From: an uncultured Clostridia bacterium
GTDB lineage: Bacteria > Bacillota > Dehalobacteriia > UBA4068
Reading direction: 5' to 3'
Length of the DNA: 48,579 bases
Assembly (NCBI GenBank): GCA_944393575.1
Contig: CALYAP010000024.1
Location: 1 to 48,579, forward strand
Positions 31,087-39,776 of this stretch are shown here, piece after piece (position 1 is the stretch's first letter; the number at the start of each line of letters is the position of its first letter). The notes below the pieces were generated by a model. That model searched no databases. It saw only the letters and a list, made by a program, of their open reading frames with translations, and had not been told where the DNA came from. The position numbers were made by a program, and so were the translations under genes.

Positions 31087-31250
31087 TATTTATGATCTTT
31101 AGCCTTTTTACGGCGTGCCGAATGGCTAATTTTTTTGGAACATTTTTCGCAGATAAATACCGATGATGGATTAGCTGCTAATTTGTTATAATCCTTGTGC
31201 AGTTTGCTGATTTCATATTCCTTTCCACAAGTCATACATCTAACTTTCAT
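31086..31250 (-). CDS. small zinc-ribbon protein coupled to rsmD
   Basis: A 54-aa protein starting MKVRCMTCGKEYEISKLHKD. Two CxxC pairs (CMTC and CEKC) about 30 residues apart form a likely zinc ribbon, and the C-terminus is very basic (ARRKKAKDHK). It resembles the DUF2197/YlaI-type small zinc proteins of Bacillota. GAGGTG precedes the ATG. Its TAA shares its last base with the rsmD ATG, so translation is coupled; a role near the ribosome or RNA is an inference. It is too short for most ORF cut-offs. Confidence 0.82.
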   Translation of the reverse strand: MKVRCMTCGKEYEISKLHKDYNKLAANPSSVFICEKCSKKISHSARRKKAKDHK

Positions 31251-31345
31251 CTCTGCTCACCTCTATAATTAAATAATTTTCGCCTTTTACAGACGTACTT
31301 CCTGCATTTGCCAGCATTTCCCTTTATTTATATTTACCTTTTGCG

Positions 31346-31352
31346 CATACTA
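31346..31352 (+). promoter_or_regulatory. possible sigma-G-type -10 box of gpr
   Basis: CATACTA followed by AAAGC and then the gpr ATG. It matches the forespore -10 pattern CATnnTA, and gpr is a known forespore gene, but it would put the transcript start at the ATG itself. No good -35 was seen. Treat as tentative. Confidence 0.35.
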
Positions 31353-31357
31353 AAAGC

Positions 31358-32353
31358 ATGAAAAAGACAGTTGACTTTTGGGAAAATCTACAAGGTTGTT
31401 CAGCTCTTGCTGCTAGGTTAGATCTGGCAATAGAAGCCAATGCCCTGCTCCGTGGCACTGCTAATATTGAGATACCTGGTGTTGCAGAAGAGGTACAACA
31501 GTCCAGCGGCGTGATCATCCATATTATCACCGTGCTCGATGAGCGGGGAGAAGAAGCCCTGCATCGGCCGCAAGGCAAATATATCACCCTCGATATTCCC
31601 CCGGTAGAAAATGAAGAAACCATTGCTGATATCGCCTCAGTAGCAGCTAAACAACTCAGCAGTCTCCTACCAGTCACCGGCACCTTCAGCCGGCCGATCC
31701 TAGTGGTAGGGCTAGGCAATAATAACGCCATTCCCGACGCGCTTGGACCCCGTGTTATAGATCTAACTTATGCTACCCGTCACATTTTTCAGAACGGACA
31801 AAAGCCAGCCGGATTAGCGCCGGTATGTACGATAGCGCCAGGAGTATTAGGAAATTCCGGCATCGAAACCGCAGAGATCATCATGGGGATCTGTGAGCAT
31901 ATCCACCCAGCTGCACTGATCGTTGTCGATAGCTTGGCTGCCGCCTCAGTCACCCGGGTCGGCACCACCATCCAGATATCGGATACCGGCATCAAGCCTG
32001 GCAGCGGCATTGGCAACCGCCGTAATGGCATTGATGAAGACATGGCTGGATGTCCGGTGATAGCTATTGGCGTACCCACAGTAGTAGACACCGCCTCTAT
32101 CATCTCCGAGACCGTCAAAAGTCTGGACCGCTACTGGGAAGGAAAAGCCCAGTTATTCCCAACTAAAATCGATGAAGGCGCCTGTCAATTTGCGGAAAAA
32201 CAATTATTGGAACGCTTCCGGGGGCGGCTGATGGTTACACCTAAAGATATCGACGAGCTGATCGCTGATGATGCCGAAATCATCGCTTCAGCCATTGCCA
32301 TCACTATTCACCCGGGGGCGGACAAGAATAACTACCATGATTTTATCAGATAG
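31358..32353 (+). CDS. gpr: germination protease GPR
   Basis: A 331-aa aspartic-type protease that degrades small acid-soluble spore proteins at germination. It has the RxDLAIEA-like N-terminal core (ARLDLAIEANAL), GLGNNNAIPDALGP, APGVLGNSGIETAEI and the GVPTVVDTASI region; C-terminal VTPKDIDELI matches family ends. About 16 residues before ARLDLAIEA would be the propeptide removed on activation. No ribosome site is visible before the ATG at 31358. The gene proves spore formation in the lineage, or recent loss of it. Confidence 0.93.
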   Translation: MKKTVDFWENLQGCSALAARLDLAIEANALLRGTANIEIPGVAEEVQQSSGVIIHIITVLDERGEEALHRPQGKYITLDIPPVENEETIADIASVAAKQLSSLLPVTGTFSRPILVVGLGNNNAIPDALGPRVIDLTYATRHIFQNGQKPAGLAPVCTIAPGVLGNSGIETAEIIMGICEHIHPAALIVVDSLAAASVTRVGTTIQISDTGIKPGSGIGNRRNGIDEDMAGCPVIAIGVPTVVDTASIISETVKSLDRYWEGKAQLFPTKIDEGACQFAEKQLLERFRGRLMVTPKDIDELIADDAEIIASAIAITIHPGADKNNYHDFIR

Positions 32354-32383
32354 CTGATACCGGCCCGAATCTCCGGGCTGTAC

Positions 32384-33505
32384 TTAAACAAATTGCATAA
32401 AGACCTCGTTGCCCAGCAAAACACCACGCCGGGAAAGATACATCCCCTTTTCGTTAACCTCCAAAAGTCCAGCCTCAGCCATTTTACGGATCTGTTTACG
32501 ATATCTCTTTAATGGGTTCACGCCATACTGCTCGGCAAAAGACTTGAAATTGATCCCTTCAGCCAAACGCAGCCCCAGGAAGATAGCTTCGCTCATCACC
32601 TGGTCAATAGTCAGGTGTTCCTCATCAAAGACAGGCCGTTGGCCTTTCTCAAGCATTGTTTGATAAGCAGCTAAGGTACGGTGATTATAATAGCGATAAT
32701 TGAGCATGCAGCCGGCGGCCGCTACACCAAGTCCCAAATAATTTTCCCGCCGCCAATAAGCCAGATTATGCTGACTCTCAAAGCCGGGGCGGGCAAAATT
32801 GGAGATTTCATAATGCCGGTAGCCAGCAGCAGCTAAGGCGTCAATAGCATATTCCAACATATCGGCACTTAAATCTTGATCTGCTGGGCAAATCAGGCCA
32901 TCACGCTCCATTTGCCACCAAGGCGTTCCCTCCTCCACTGTCAGACTATAGAGGGAAATATGTTCTGTCCCTAAAGCCAGAGCATCAGCAATATCCTCCT
33001 GCCAATCCTGCAAGTTCTGGCCAGGGAGTCCATAGATCAGATCAATATTAATATTAGCAAATCCAGCCCGTCTGGCTGCTGCTACCATCGCCTGGGACTG
33101 CTCTGAAGTATGTCCTCTACCCATAGATGTCAATAACTGCGGTTTGAAGCTTTGAACGCCAAGACTCAAGCGGTTGATGCCAGCCTGATAAAAAGCCGCT
33201 AATTTGGCCTCATCAAGCGTTTCTGGATTAGCCTCTAAGGTGATTTCAGTCGCTGCCGGAAAGGCTGCCAGTAGCTGTGATATCTCCGCAGCCTCTAGTA
33301 TCGATGGCGTGCCACCACCAAAATAAATCGTGCGTAAAGGGGAAAAATCCAACTCCTCGCGGTAAAGTTCCAGCTCCTGCAACACTAGCTGGGGGTAATG
33401 CCCCCGAACGGTACTGCAATCAGCCAGTGGATAAGAAACGAAATCACAATAATTGCATTTCCGCAGGCAAAAAGGGATATGAATATAAACGGATGCTATT
33501 TTCAT
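32384..33505 (-). CDS. hemW: heme chaperone HemW (radical SAM, coproporphyrinogen-oxidase-like)
   Basis: A 373-aa radical SAM protein. IHIPFCLRKCNYCDF holds the CxxxCxxC that binds the 4Fe-4S cluster, followed by YFGGGTPS and LGVQSF. HemW, not the true oxygen-independent oxidase HemN, is the usual identity for this size; it inserts heme into respiratory proteins. The start at 33505 has AAAGGAG six bases upstream. holA ends 11 bases before, so the genes run in one unit. Confidence 0.9.
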   Translation of the reverse strand: MKIASVYIHIPFCLRKCNYCDFVSYPLADCSTVRGHYPQLVLQELELYREELDFSPLRTIYFGGGTPSILEAAEISQLLAAFPAATEITLEANPETLDEAKLAAFYQAGINRLSLGVQSFKPQLLTSMGRGHTSEQSQAMVAAARRAGFANINIDLIYGLPGQNLQDWQEDIADALALGTEHISLYSLTVEEGTPWWQMERDGLICPADQDLSADMLEYAIDALAAAGYRHYEISNFARPGFESQHNLAYWRRENYLGLGVAAAGCMLNYRYYNHRTLAAYQTMLEKGQRPVFDEEHLTIDQVMSEAIFLGLRLAEGINFKSFAEQYGVNPLKRYRKQIRKMAEAGLLEVNEKGMYLSRRGVLLGNEVFMQFV

Positions 33506-33516
33506 TTTCTGCTCCT

Positions 33517-34560
33517 TTACATAGCGCAAATGCGCAGGATAGCTACTTCCAGTAAGTCGGACAAATCTCCCTCGCCTCTTTTTTGGGCAATATCAGCATT
33601 AAGCAATAACTCCAGCGCTTTGGAAAGCTGGCGGTTAGTATAACGCCGGGCTTGGGCAGCGCATTTCTGAGCAGCATAAGGGTTCATGGATAGCCGTGAA
33701 GCAGCCTCTTTGGCAGTATAACCACGGCTTAGCATATCTTTGACTGCCAATGTATTATGATATTGAGTTCCCAGCATCGCCAGCAGCTTCTGCGCAGCTT
33801 CTCCTTGCAGCAATAACCGCCGCAGAACTGCTACAGCTTCTCCTCCCTGTTTCTCCGCCATCCGATCGCTGAGATCAAAAACACCGGCGATCGAGCCGCC
33901 ACTGACGATATCTCTGGCATCTTCCATAGTGATCGCTGTTTTGCCCTCGGTATAAAGGATCAGTTTATCGGCCTCGCTCTTAGCAGCCAACAAGCCGTCG
34001 CCGCTCATCAGAGCCAGATAAGGGATCACGCCCCGCTCCGGGGCTTTGGCAGCTGCTTTCAAATATGATGCCAGCCAACGCTCCTTCTCCATACCTTTAA
34101 GGGCTGCGAATTGCACTGCCCTGCCGCCCTTATTAACCGCCTTGAGCAGACGGCTATTGCTAGGCACAGCACCATTGACCATCAGGATCAATACGGTATC
34201 CGGGTTAGGATCAGCCGCATATTCGATCAATGATTCTAAATCCACTCCAGAAGTTATCTCAACATCTCCCTCAGATTGACTGTTGTCTTTAGCTTTTTTC
34301 CCTCTTTTGAGCCAAGTAATATCGCGGACAATAATTACCCGCCGCATTCCCATAAAGCCGCCGCTACCGGCTGAAAGCACAATATCATCCGGAGAAATCT
34401 CGCTGGCTTGATAAACCTCGCGGTTCCATTCTTCGCCAGCAGGGGAAGCTAGCGCGCAAATCTGCTCTGCCATTTCTTCCATCAGCAAAGGCTCATCGCC
34501 GTAAAAAAGATAGACAGGAGCCAGCATACCTAGTTGTAATGAATGTTGCAAATTACGCAT
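33517..34560 (-). CDS. holA: DNA polymerase III delta subunit
   Basis: A 347-aa clamp-loader subunit. It starts with PVYLFYGDEPLLMEEMAEQI, the family N-terminus, then a region with VLSAGSGGFMGMRRVIIVRD and C-terminal helices (LLLNADIAQKRGEGDLSDLLEVAILRI). It opens the beta clamp for loading. Two bases separate it from comEC, so they are co-transcribed, as in many Bacillota. rpsT, often next, is missing. Confidence 0.92.
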   Translation of the reverse strand: MRNLQHSLQLGMLAPVYLFYGDEPLLMEEMAEQICALASPAGEEWNREVYQASEISPDDIVLSAGSGGFMGMRRVIIVRDITWLKRGKKAKDNSQSEGDVEITSGVDLESLIEYAADPNPDTVLILMVNGAVPSNSRLLKAVNKGGRAVQFAALKGMEKERWLASYLKAAAKAPERGVIPYLALMSGDGLLAAKSEADKLILYTEGKTAITMEDARDIVSGGSIAGVFDLSDRMAEKQGGEAVAVLRRLLLQGEAAQKLLAMLGTQYHNTLAVKDMLSRGYTAKEAASRLSMNPYAAQKCAAQARRYTNRQLSKALELLLNADIAQKRGEGDLSDLLEVAILRICAM

Positions 34561-34562
34561 GG

Positions 34563-36914
34563 TTAATAATAGGTCGAAATCTGATACTCAGCGCCGTTAG
34601 TATAAATAACTACTGAGCCGTCTAGATCAGTACGGTAGACTTCGCCATACTCCTGCCAATATTCTACCACTTTTGCCGCCGGATGGCCATAGCTGTTATC
34701 TTCACCCACAGAAATCACTGCTACCTCACTGGCCAAAATTTCAGCCAATTCCTCGTCATACCCGGTCTTACTGCCATGATGCGGCAGTTTAATAATCTCC
34801 GCTTCCACCGCATATTGATCGCAAACAGTAGCCAGCAATTCCCCTCCGATATCACCGGTGAACAGAAAATCAATCTCCCCTATGCTGACCTCACAAACCA
34901 ATGAGGCATCATTAGCATCAGCATCATCTCCAGAGAGAGCTTCCCAACTATCATCAGGGTGATAAAAGGATAAATGCAGATAGTCACCGAGCGGATAACT
35001 GTCACCAGCCGCTACAGGCACGATCTCAGCTCCATTATTCTCGGCAGCGGTGAGCAAACGCTGATTGATCCCATCATCAGCCCATAAACCGCTGCATAAC
35101 AGCTGTTCTGTATCCAGATATTCCAGCACACTCAATAGGCCGTCAGTATGGTCGTCATGAGGGTGACTATTGATCATCATATCAATATGGTCAATCCCCC
35201 GACTCTTCAGATAAGGCAATAATGAATATTCACCGATCGAACCGGGATTATTGGTGATGCCGCCGCCGTCAATCAGCACTGTCTTACCATCTGGGGCAAC
35301 GATCAACGCACAATCCCCTTGGCCAACATCAATAAAAGTGACCTCAGCCACTTTGCCATTCAAATTATGTCCAGGGAAAACAGTACGTGGAGCCACCAGC
35401 GAAAAGAGCAATACCAGGACGATTATCGCTGAAGAGGTTGCTATTTTACCGCAACGCTTCAACAAATAAGGCAAAAAGGCAATCAAACAGATAAAAACGA
35501 TCACCGTCCAGGCCGGTACCGCACCGGTCACACTGGCTGCTGGGCGCCAACTGCTGACCCATTCGCACAGCCAATACACAGGCTCAATAGCATAAGCAGC
35601 TGCCTCTAACAAGATACCAGCTAACCAAGGGGAAAAGATAGCCAGCAAAACACCCAAAAAAGAGAGAATCACTGTAGCGCCAGCAGCCAAAATTACCGCT
35701 GGAGACAAGATCCATCCCAGCCAGCTGATATGATAGAAATAATAGCATACCAGCGGCAGAGTGGCCAGTGTGGCAGCAAAAGTGACGGAAAAGAAGCCAT
35801 TGATGCCTGCGGGCAAACGGGAAAAGAGCTTGCCAAACATCGGGGTAAAGGCAATAATGCCACCTGCTGCGGCAAAAGAGAGAAGAAAACCGGCAGAAAA
35901 AAGCCATCTAGGATGGATAATCAAACAGATCAATGCTGCTAATGATATAGCGGTAACCCGGTCATCCTGTTCATTGAACAATGATGCCGCCAGCAAACAA
36001 ACGGACATGATCGAAGCCCGCAGCACAGAAGGTACGGCACCGGTGAGGCTGATATACACCAGCAACATCACCACACATAATACAAAACGCAATATGCGCC
36101 GGCGGTAAGAGTTACCAGCAAGCAAAAGGGCTAAAGCAACAATATAGCCAACATGCAGACCAGACACAGCAAAGGCATGCAATGACCCAGTTAGCCCCAG
36201 AGCGTTTTTCATCTGATAATCCAGCCCGCTTTTATCTCCCAGGAAGACGCCATAGACCAAAGCTTTTTGCAAATCATTTAAGCCTGCAGCCGCCTGGTCA
36301 AATCCATCACGCAGCCATTCGCCAATCTTAGCCGGATAAAAACTTGGCCCGGCGCTAAGGACAGTAACCTTACCGGTAAACTGAGTGCTCACTGATCCGG
36401 CAATACCATTTAGCGTAAGATAATCGTTATAATCAAAAGCATTGGCATTAGCATATGGTTCCGGAGAAAAGACAGTACCCCTGGCTTCAATAGTACTGCC
36501 GACTCCTGGCGGAATCCCCTCTCCATAGAGATAAATATCAGCACAATGCACCGTCGCCCCATCAATCGAATCCACTGCCAGCTGGGCACGCCAATTCTCT
36601 TCCCGTTCGTCCATCGCAACGATTTTTCCACAGACGATAATATTATTGCCGTCCTCATAATCAAAAGCAGCTACCGCGGCCTTATCACCACTGCACATCA
36701 ACATGCCCAGCGACAAAGCAAGCGGTAAAAAGATAGCTAAGCCGCCCCAGCGGAACAACAGCAAAGATAGTAACAGTGCTGCTATGGCAATCCAGCCAGA
36801 CACTGCCAAGGATATCCCGCTAAACTCGGCGATAACTATCCCCACGATAAAAGAAAGGAGCAGCGATAAAATCATCCTGCCCCGCAAAAAATCAGGTATT
36901 AGCTTACTCCACAC
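34563..36914 (-). CDS. comEC: competence DNA channel ComEC/Rec2
   Basis: A 783-aa membrane protein that carries single-stranded DNA into the cell in natural transformation. N-terminal helices and a DUF4131-like region (about 1-220), the competence membrane domain (about 220-480, LVYGVFLGDKSGLDYQMKNA, GLTGSLHAFAVSGLHVGYI), and a C-terminal metallo-beta-lactamase domain (FIDVGQGDCALI, SHPHDDHTDG, LPHHGSKTG) are all present. The start is taken as a GTG at 36914, seven bases after GGGAG and overlapping comEA by 11 bases; ATGs at 36965 and 36875 lack a spaced ribosome site. All domains are intact, so competence is possible. Confidence 0.92.
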   Translation of the reverse strand: MWSKLIPDFLRGRMILSLLLSFIVGIVIAEFSGISLAVSGWIAIAALLLSLLLFRWGGLAIFLPLALSLGMLMCSGDKAAVAAFDYEDGNNIIVCGKIVAMDEREENWRAQLAVDSIDGATVHCADIYLYGEGIPPGVGSTIEARGTVFSPEPYANANAFDYNDYLTLNGIAGSVSTQFTGKVTVLSAGPSFYPAKIGEWLRDGFDQAAAGLNDLQKALVYGVFLGDKSGLDYQMKNALGLTGSLHAFAVSGLHVGYIVALALLLAGNSYRRRILRFVLCVVMLLVYISLTGAVPSVLRASIMSVCLLAASLFNEQDDRVTAISLAALICLIIHPRWLFSAGFLLSFAAAGGIIAFTPMFGKLFSRLPAGINGFFSVTFAATLATLPLVCYYFYHISWLGWILSPAVILAAGATVILSFLGVLLAIFSPWLAGILLEAAAYAIEPVYWLCEWVSSWRPAASVTGAVPAWTVIVFICLIAFLPYLLKRCGKIATSSAIIVLVLLFSLVAPRTVFPGHNLNGKVAEVTFIDVGQGDCALIVAPDGKTVLIDGGGITNNPGSIGEYSLLPYLKSRGIDHIDMMINSHPHDDHTDGLLSVLEYLDTEQLLCSGLWADDGINQRLLTAAENNGAEIVPVAAGDSYPLGDYLHLSFYHPDDSWEALSGDDADANDASLVCEVSIGEIDFLFTGDIGGELLATVCDQYAVEAEIIKLPHHGSKTGYDEELAEILASEVAVISVGEDNSYGHPAAKVVEYWQEYGEVYRTDLDGSVVIYTNGAEYQISTYY

Positions 36915-37548
36915 AGATATGCTCCCGTATCTTTTCAAAAGTGGCATTACCAATGCCGGAGACATTCATAATCTGCTCGATAGTCACAAAAGGACCATTC
37001 TGCTCCCTGTGCTCAATAATCCGTTGTGCTTTAACTTCACCGATACCGCTTAATTGCTGCAGTTCTTCAACCGTTGCGGTATTGATATTGATCATCCCGA
37101 CCATAGCTGCAGTAGTGCCGGTAGTATCATCGGCAGTATCACTGCCATAATAAATCCCGCCGCGACTCTGAGCCAGTTCATTCCAATCGATCTCCCCACT
37201 TTGGTAGGGCACGATCAATTCAGTGCCGTCCACTAATATTGCGGCCATATTGAGCAGCCCCGTTTCAGCATTGCTAAGCTCTCCAGCTGCCGCCAGGGCA
37301 TCAGCTACCCGGCTACCCTCTAGAAGATCATAAAGACCTGGGTTGGCAACGGCACCTTTTATGTCCACTTTCAACATGCCAGGAGCAGTCTCCTCACCGA
37401 CTACAGGAGCGCTTTGATCATTACTCAGATAAACGCCAAAGCGAGCACCGGCAGCAAAAAAGATCAGCACTAATACCACACCGATAATTATCTTCTGCAT
37501 ATTAAGTGATGACTGCCGTTTAGTTTTTTTATCTGCTTGTTTATCCAT
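36904..37548 (-). CDS. comEA: competence DNA receptor ComEA
   Basis: A 214-aa membrane-anchored protein that binds DNA outside the membrane and passes it to ComEC. One helix (IIIGVVLVLIFFAAGARFG) is followed by a SLBB-like domain (VDIKGAVANPGLYDLLEGSR) and a C-terminal double helix-hairpin-helix (MININTATVEELQQLSGIGE and VSGIGNATFEKIREHICVE). A low-complexity linker (DTADDTTGTTAA) joins the two. GAGG precedes the start. Confidence 0.93.
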   Translation of the reverse strand: MDKQADKKTKRQSSLNMQKIIIGVVLVLIFFAAGARFGVYLSNDQSAPVVGEETAPGMLKVDIKGAVANPGLYDLLEGSRVADALAAAGELSNAETGLLNMAAILVDGTELIVPYQSGEIDWNELAQSRGGIYYGSDTADDTTGTTAAMVGMININTATVEELQQLSGIGEVKAQRIIEHREQNGPFVTIEQIMNVSGIGNATFEKIREHICVE

Positions 37549-37688
37549 GACGACCTCATCTGATGCATCTGGAGACTACCGATAGCGCCAAAAGTTTGGA
37601 CACAATGGACAGGATACAAAGCATTTTCTTAGTTAAAATCTTACATGATTATAGAAGAAATTGCAATAATTTTCTAAATCCGAGCATT

Positions 37689-37721
37689 TACGACAAAGAC
37701 ATATTGAGTTCCGACGACAAA
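37689..37721. promoter_or_regulatory. two Spo0A-box-like sites before the lipid kinase promoter
   Basis: TACGACAAA (37689-37697) and GACGACAAA (37713-37721) resemble the reverse 0A box TTCGACAAA at eight and seven of nine positions and are 24 bp apart, upstream of the -35. Short degenerate sites arise by chance, so this is tentative. Confidence 0.3.
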
Positions 37722-37736
37722 TAAACAAAAAAAATG

Positions 37737-37765
37737 TTGAGATATAGACCTGTAAATAATATAAT
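37737..37765 (+). promoter_or_regulatory. promoter of the lipid kinase gene
   Basis: TTGAGA (37737-37742), a 17-bp spacer and TATAAT (37760-37765), 24 bases before the start codon. Confidence 0.75.
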
Positions 37766-37789
37766 ATATGCTGATTAAGGAGGCTGCAG

Positions 37790-38710
37790 ATGAAAATACA
37801 CGTCATAGTCAATCCTAATGCTGGCAAACGGATAATACAACGCAATCTGGAACAAATTATTGGCAAACTAATCCTGGACGGTACAGCAGAGTCGATACGG
37901 GTTACCAGAACAGAAAAGACCAAAGATGCAACACAGGCTGCGGCAGCATGTACTGCTGCTGATACTGATCTGATCATCGGCTGCGGCGGTGATGGCACTA
38001 TTAATGAGATCGTTAACGGTATAATGGAATCTGGAGAGGATATTCCTTTAGCAATCCTGGCTGCCGGTACCAGTAATGATTTTGCCTCCAGCCTACGTCT
38101 GCCAGATGAGCCAGAAGAATTTTGTCAAATGGTTCGCGACGCTCATTACCGCCGGATCGACTTAGGCTTAGCCAATAATGGCACTTATTTTGTCAATGTA
38201 GCGGCTTTTGGCATGTTTACCAATGTTGCCCACACTACTAACCGTAACGCTAAAAATACCCTGGGGCGCTTGGCCTATTATCTTCAGGCAGCAGCTAGCG
38301 TAAGAGAACAGCTCGTCCAAGTAATGCCGTTGGAGATCGAAGTTGATGGAGAAAAATTGACCGGAAATTTTCACCTATGTTTGGTAGTAAATTCTAAAAG
38401 CGTTGCTACTTTCCGTAAATTGATGGAAAAGGCTGATGTTAGTGATGGGGTTTTTGATATTTTACTGATGAAAAAATTGAATATTTTCTCATCAGCAGCA
38501 GAAATATCTAACCGCATTCTCTCCGGTGACTTTTATAAACTGCCCTCTATCCAATATCTCCAGGGCAAAGCAATCACCTTTCAATCACCTAAAAATGAAG
38601 ATATCGAAGTCGATATCGATGGTGAGTGCTTTGGCACTCTTCCATTGACTATTAGTGTGTGTCATGAAGCTATTAGATTGATGGTTCCTGAGGCATCGCT
38701 GACACTCTAG
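37790..38710 (+). CDS. diacylglycerol kinase-like lipid kinase (YegS/DgkB family)
   Basis: A 306-aa cytoplasmic kinase. It starts MKIHVIVNPNAGKR and has the nucleotide loop GCGGDGTINEIVNG near residues 64-77, LAAGTSNDFA and the C-terminal half with DGEKLTGNFH and IEVDIDGECFGTLP. The family phosphorylates diacylglycerol or similar lipids for recycling into phospholipid. GGAGG is well placed. It is preceded by a strong promoter and is monocistronic. Confidence 0.9.
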   Translation: MKIHVIVNPNAGKRIIQRNLEQIIGKLILDGTAESIRVTRTEKTKDATQAAAACTAADTDLIIGCGGDGTINEIVNGIMESGEDIPLAILAAGTSNDFASSLRLPDEPEEFCQMVRDAHYRRIDLGLANNGTYFVNVAAFGMFTNVAHTTNRNAKNTLGRLAYYLQAAASVREQLVQVMPLEIEVDGEKLTGNFHLCLVVNSKSVATFRKLMEKADVSDGVFDILLMKKLNIFSSAAEISNRILSGDFYKLPSIQYLQGKAITFQSPKNEDIEVDIDGECFGTLPLTISVCHEAIRLMVPEASLTL

Positions 38711-38770
38711 AGAATTCATTACCTTGATACTTAACCTGACTAATTTCAGTGGTAAAGTTCTCTTATCTCC

Positions 38771-38799
38771 TTGCCCTTGCCCTATAATTATGATATAGT
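38771..38799 (+). promoter_or_regulatory. promoter of the tRNA-Ser gene
   Basis: TTGCCC (38771-38776), a 17-bp spacer and TATAGT (38794-38799), 21 bases before the tRNA. Confidence 0.65.
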
Positions 38800-38820
38800 A
38801 ATGCGGTAAATAATTCGTTT

Positions 38821-38912
38821 GGAGTGGTATCGAAGTGGTCATAACGGGGCTGACTCGAAATCAGTTTGCCGGTAACTCCGGCACGTGGGTTCGAATCCCA
38901 CCCACTCCGCCA
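38821..38912 (+). tRNA. tRNA-Ser (anticodon CGA)
   Basis: The acceptor GGAGTGG pairs with CCACTCC, followed by the encoded GCCA. The anticodon arm GCTGA-CTCGAAA-TCAGT gives anticodon CGA, reading UCG. A long variable arm (GCCGGTAACTCCGGC) marks a class II tRNA, and the T arm is GTGGG-TTCGAAT-CCCAC. Confidence 0.96.
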
Positions 38913-38950
38913 AGCAGGCGCGAACAAGATAATGTTCGCGCCTGCTTTGA
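38912..38950 (+). terminator. terminator after tRNA-Ser
   Basis: AGCAGGCGCGAAC and GTTCGCGCCTGCT form a stem of 13 bp or more with an 8-base loop, followed by a short TTTG. It starts right at the tRNA 3' end. Confidence 0.75.
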
Positions 38951-39201
38951 TAAAAGTGAGCTACCTTTAATTTTGTTACATCTCTTTTTATCCCAAACCA
39001 TCTATGTTAAACAACTATTTAAACCAGGGTGTCAGTTAAAGATCATGACTTTACATTTTCCTCTCCAAGATGTATATTGTTGCTGTAACACATAACATAT
39101 CCTATAAAATCCGCAAATTTGATTAACAATCATTACATAAAGGAAAGGGGAATGACCGTCTCAGCACTAGGTATCCATTTCAACATAAAGGAGGAACCAA
39201 T

Positions 39202-39633
39202 ATGGAATTCAAAAATGCAACTATGGATGATTTTGATGTAGCTTTTGACTATATTGAGAAACTATGGACCTATAATACCTATGATAAAGAAGTCATCCGT
39301 CAGGTATATGCAGATGTCATCAATGATCCCAACAGCTTTGCTTTTTTTCTGATGGATGGGAATGAATACCATGGGTTCTGTCATGGCGCCTATTTTAATA
39401 CTTTCTGGCTTTCCGGTATGACCTGCTATCTTTCCAGTATCATCACCAATGAGGATGAACGTGGCCAGGGAAATGGCATTAAACTGATGGATCATGCCAA
39501 AGAACTAGCTAAGGCTAGAGGCTGTAAAGCCATTGTTTTGGATTCCGGTTTTCCACGTACCGGTGCACACCGCTTTTATGAAATCTACGGCTTTGAAAAA
39601 AGCTGCTATGGGTTTGATTTAACCTTGGATTAG
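39202..39633 (+). CDS. GNAT-family N-acetyltransferase
   Basis: A 143-aa acetyl-CoA-dependent acetyltransferase. The acetyl-CoA loop is EDERGQGNGIKLMDHAKELA, preceded by a beta strand (YLSSIITNE) and followed by RGCKAIVLDSGFPRTGAHRFYEIYGF. The substrate is not apparent. AAAGGAGG precedes the start. A 29-codon frame overlaps its 5' end (39152-39241) but looks incidental. It ends at a strong bidirectional terminator. Confidence 0.88.
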   Translation: MEFKNATMDDFDVAFDYIEKLWTYNTYDKEVIRQVYADVINDPNSFAFFLMDGNEYHGFCHGAYFNTFWLSGMTCYLSSIITNEDERGQGNGIKLMDHAKELAKARGCKAIVLDSGFPRTGAHRFYEIYGFEKSCYGFDLTLD

Positions 39634-39673
39634 AGTCATGCTATTTGCTAAATAACAATATCTAAAAATAATA

Positions 39674-39707
39674 AAAAGCAGCTTAGCGACAACGCTAAGC
39701 TGCTTTT
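39674..39707. terminator. bidirectional terminator between GNAT and TVP38 genes
   Basis: AAAAGCAGCTTAGCG and CGCTAAGCTGCTTTT form a 15-bp perfect stem with an ACAA loop and T runs on both strands. Confidence 0.92.
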
Positions 39708-39776
39708 GCAAATCTCTCGCTTTTTATAGTTATATTTTTACCTGATTTTCTGCTCTACCCTGTTTAGCAATATCTT

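Noticed and set aside
35761-36108. 115-codon frame antisense to comEC
   Set aside because: Lys/Ala-rich shadow of a membrane-protein gene, without a ribosome site.
38835-39095. 86-codon frame overlapping tRNA-Ser
   Set aside because: It runs through the tRNA and its terminator, so it cannot be a normal gene.
39152-39241. 29-codon frame overlapping the GNAT start, preceded by GGAAAGGGG
   Set aside because: Could be a coupled leader, but no terminator or special codons are present and the composition is random-like.
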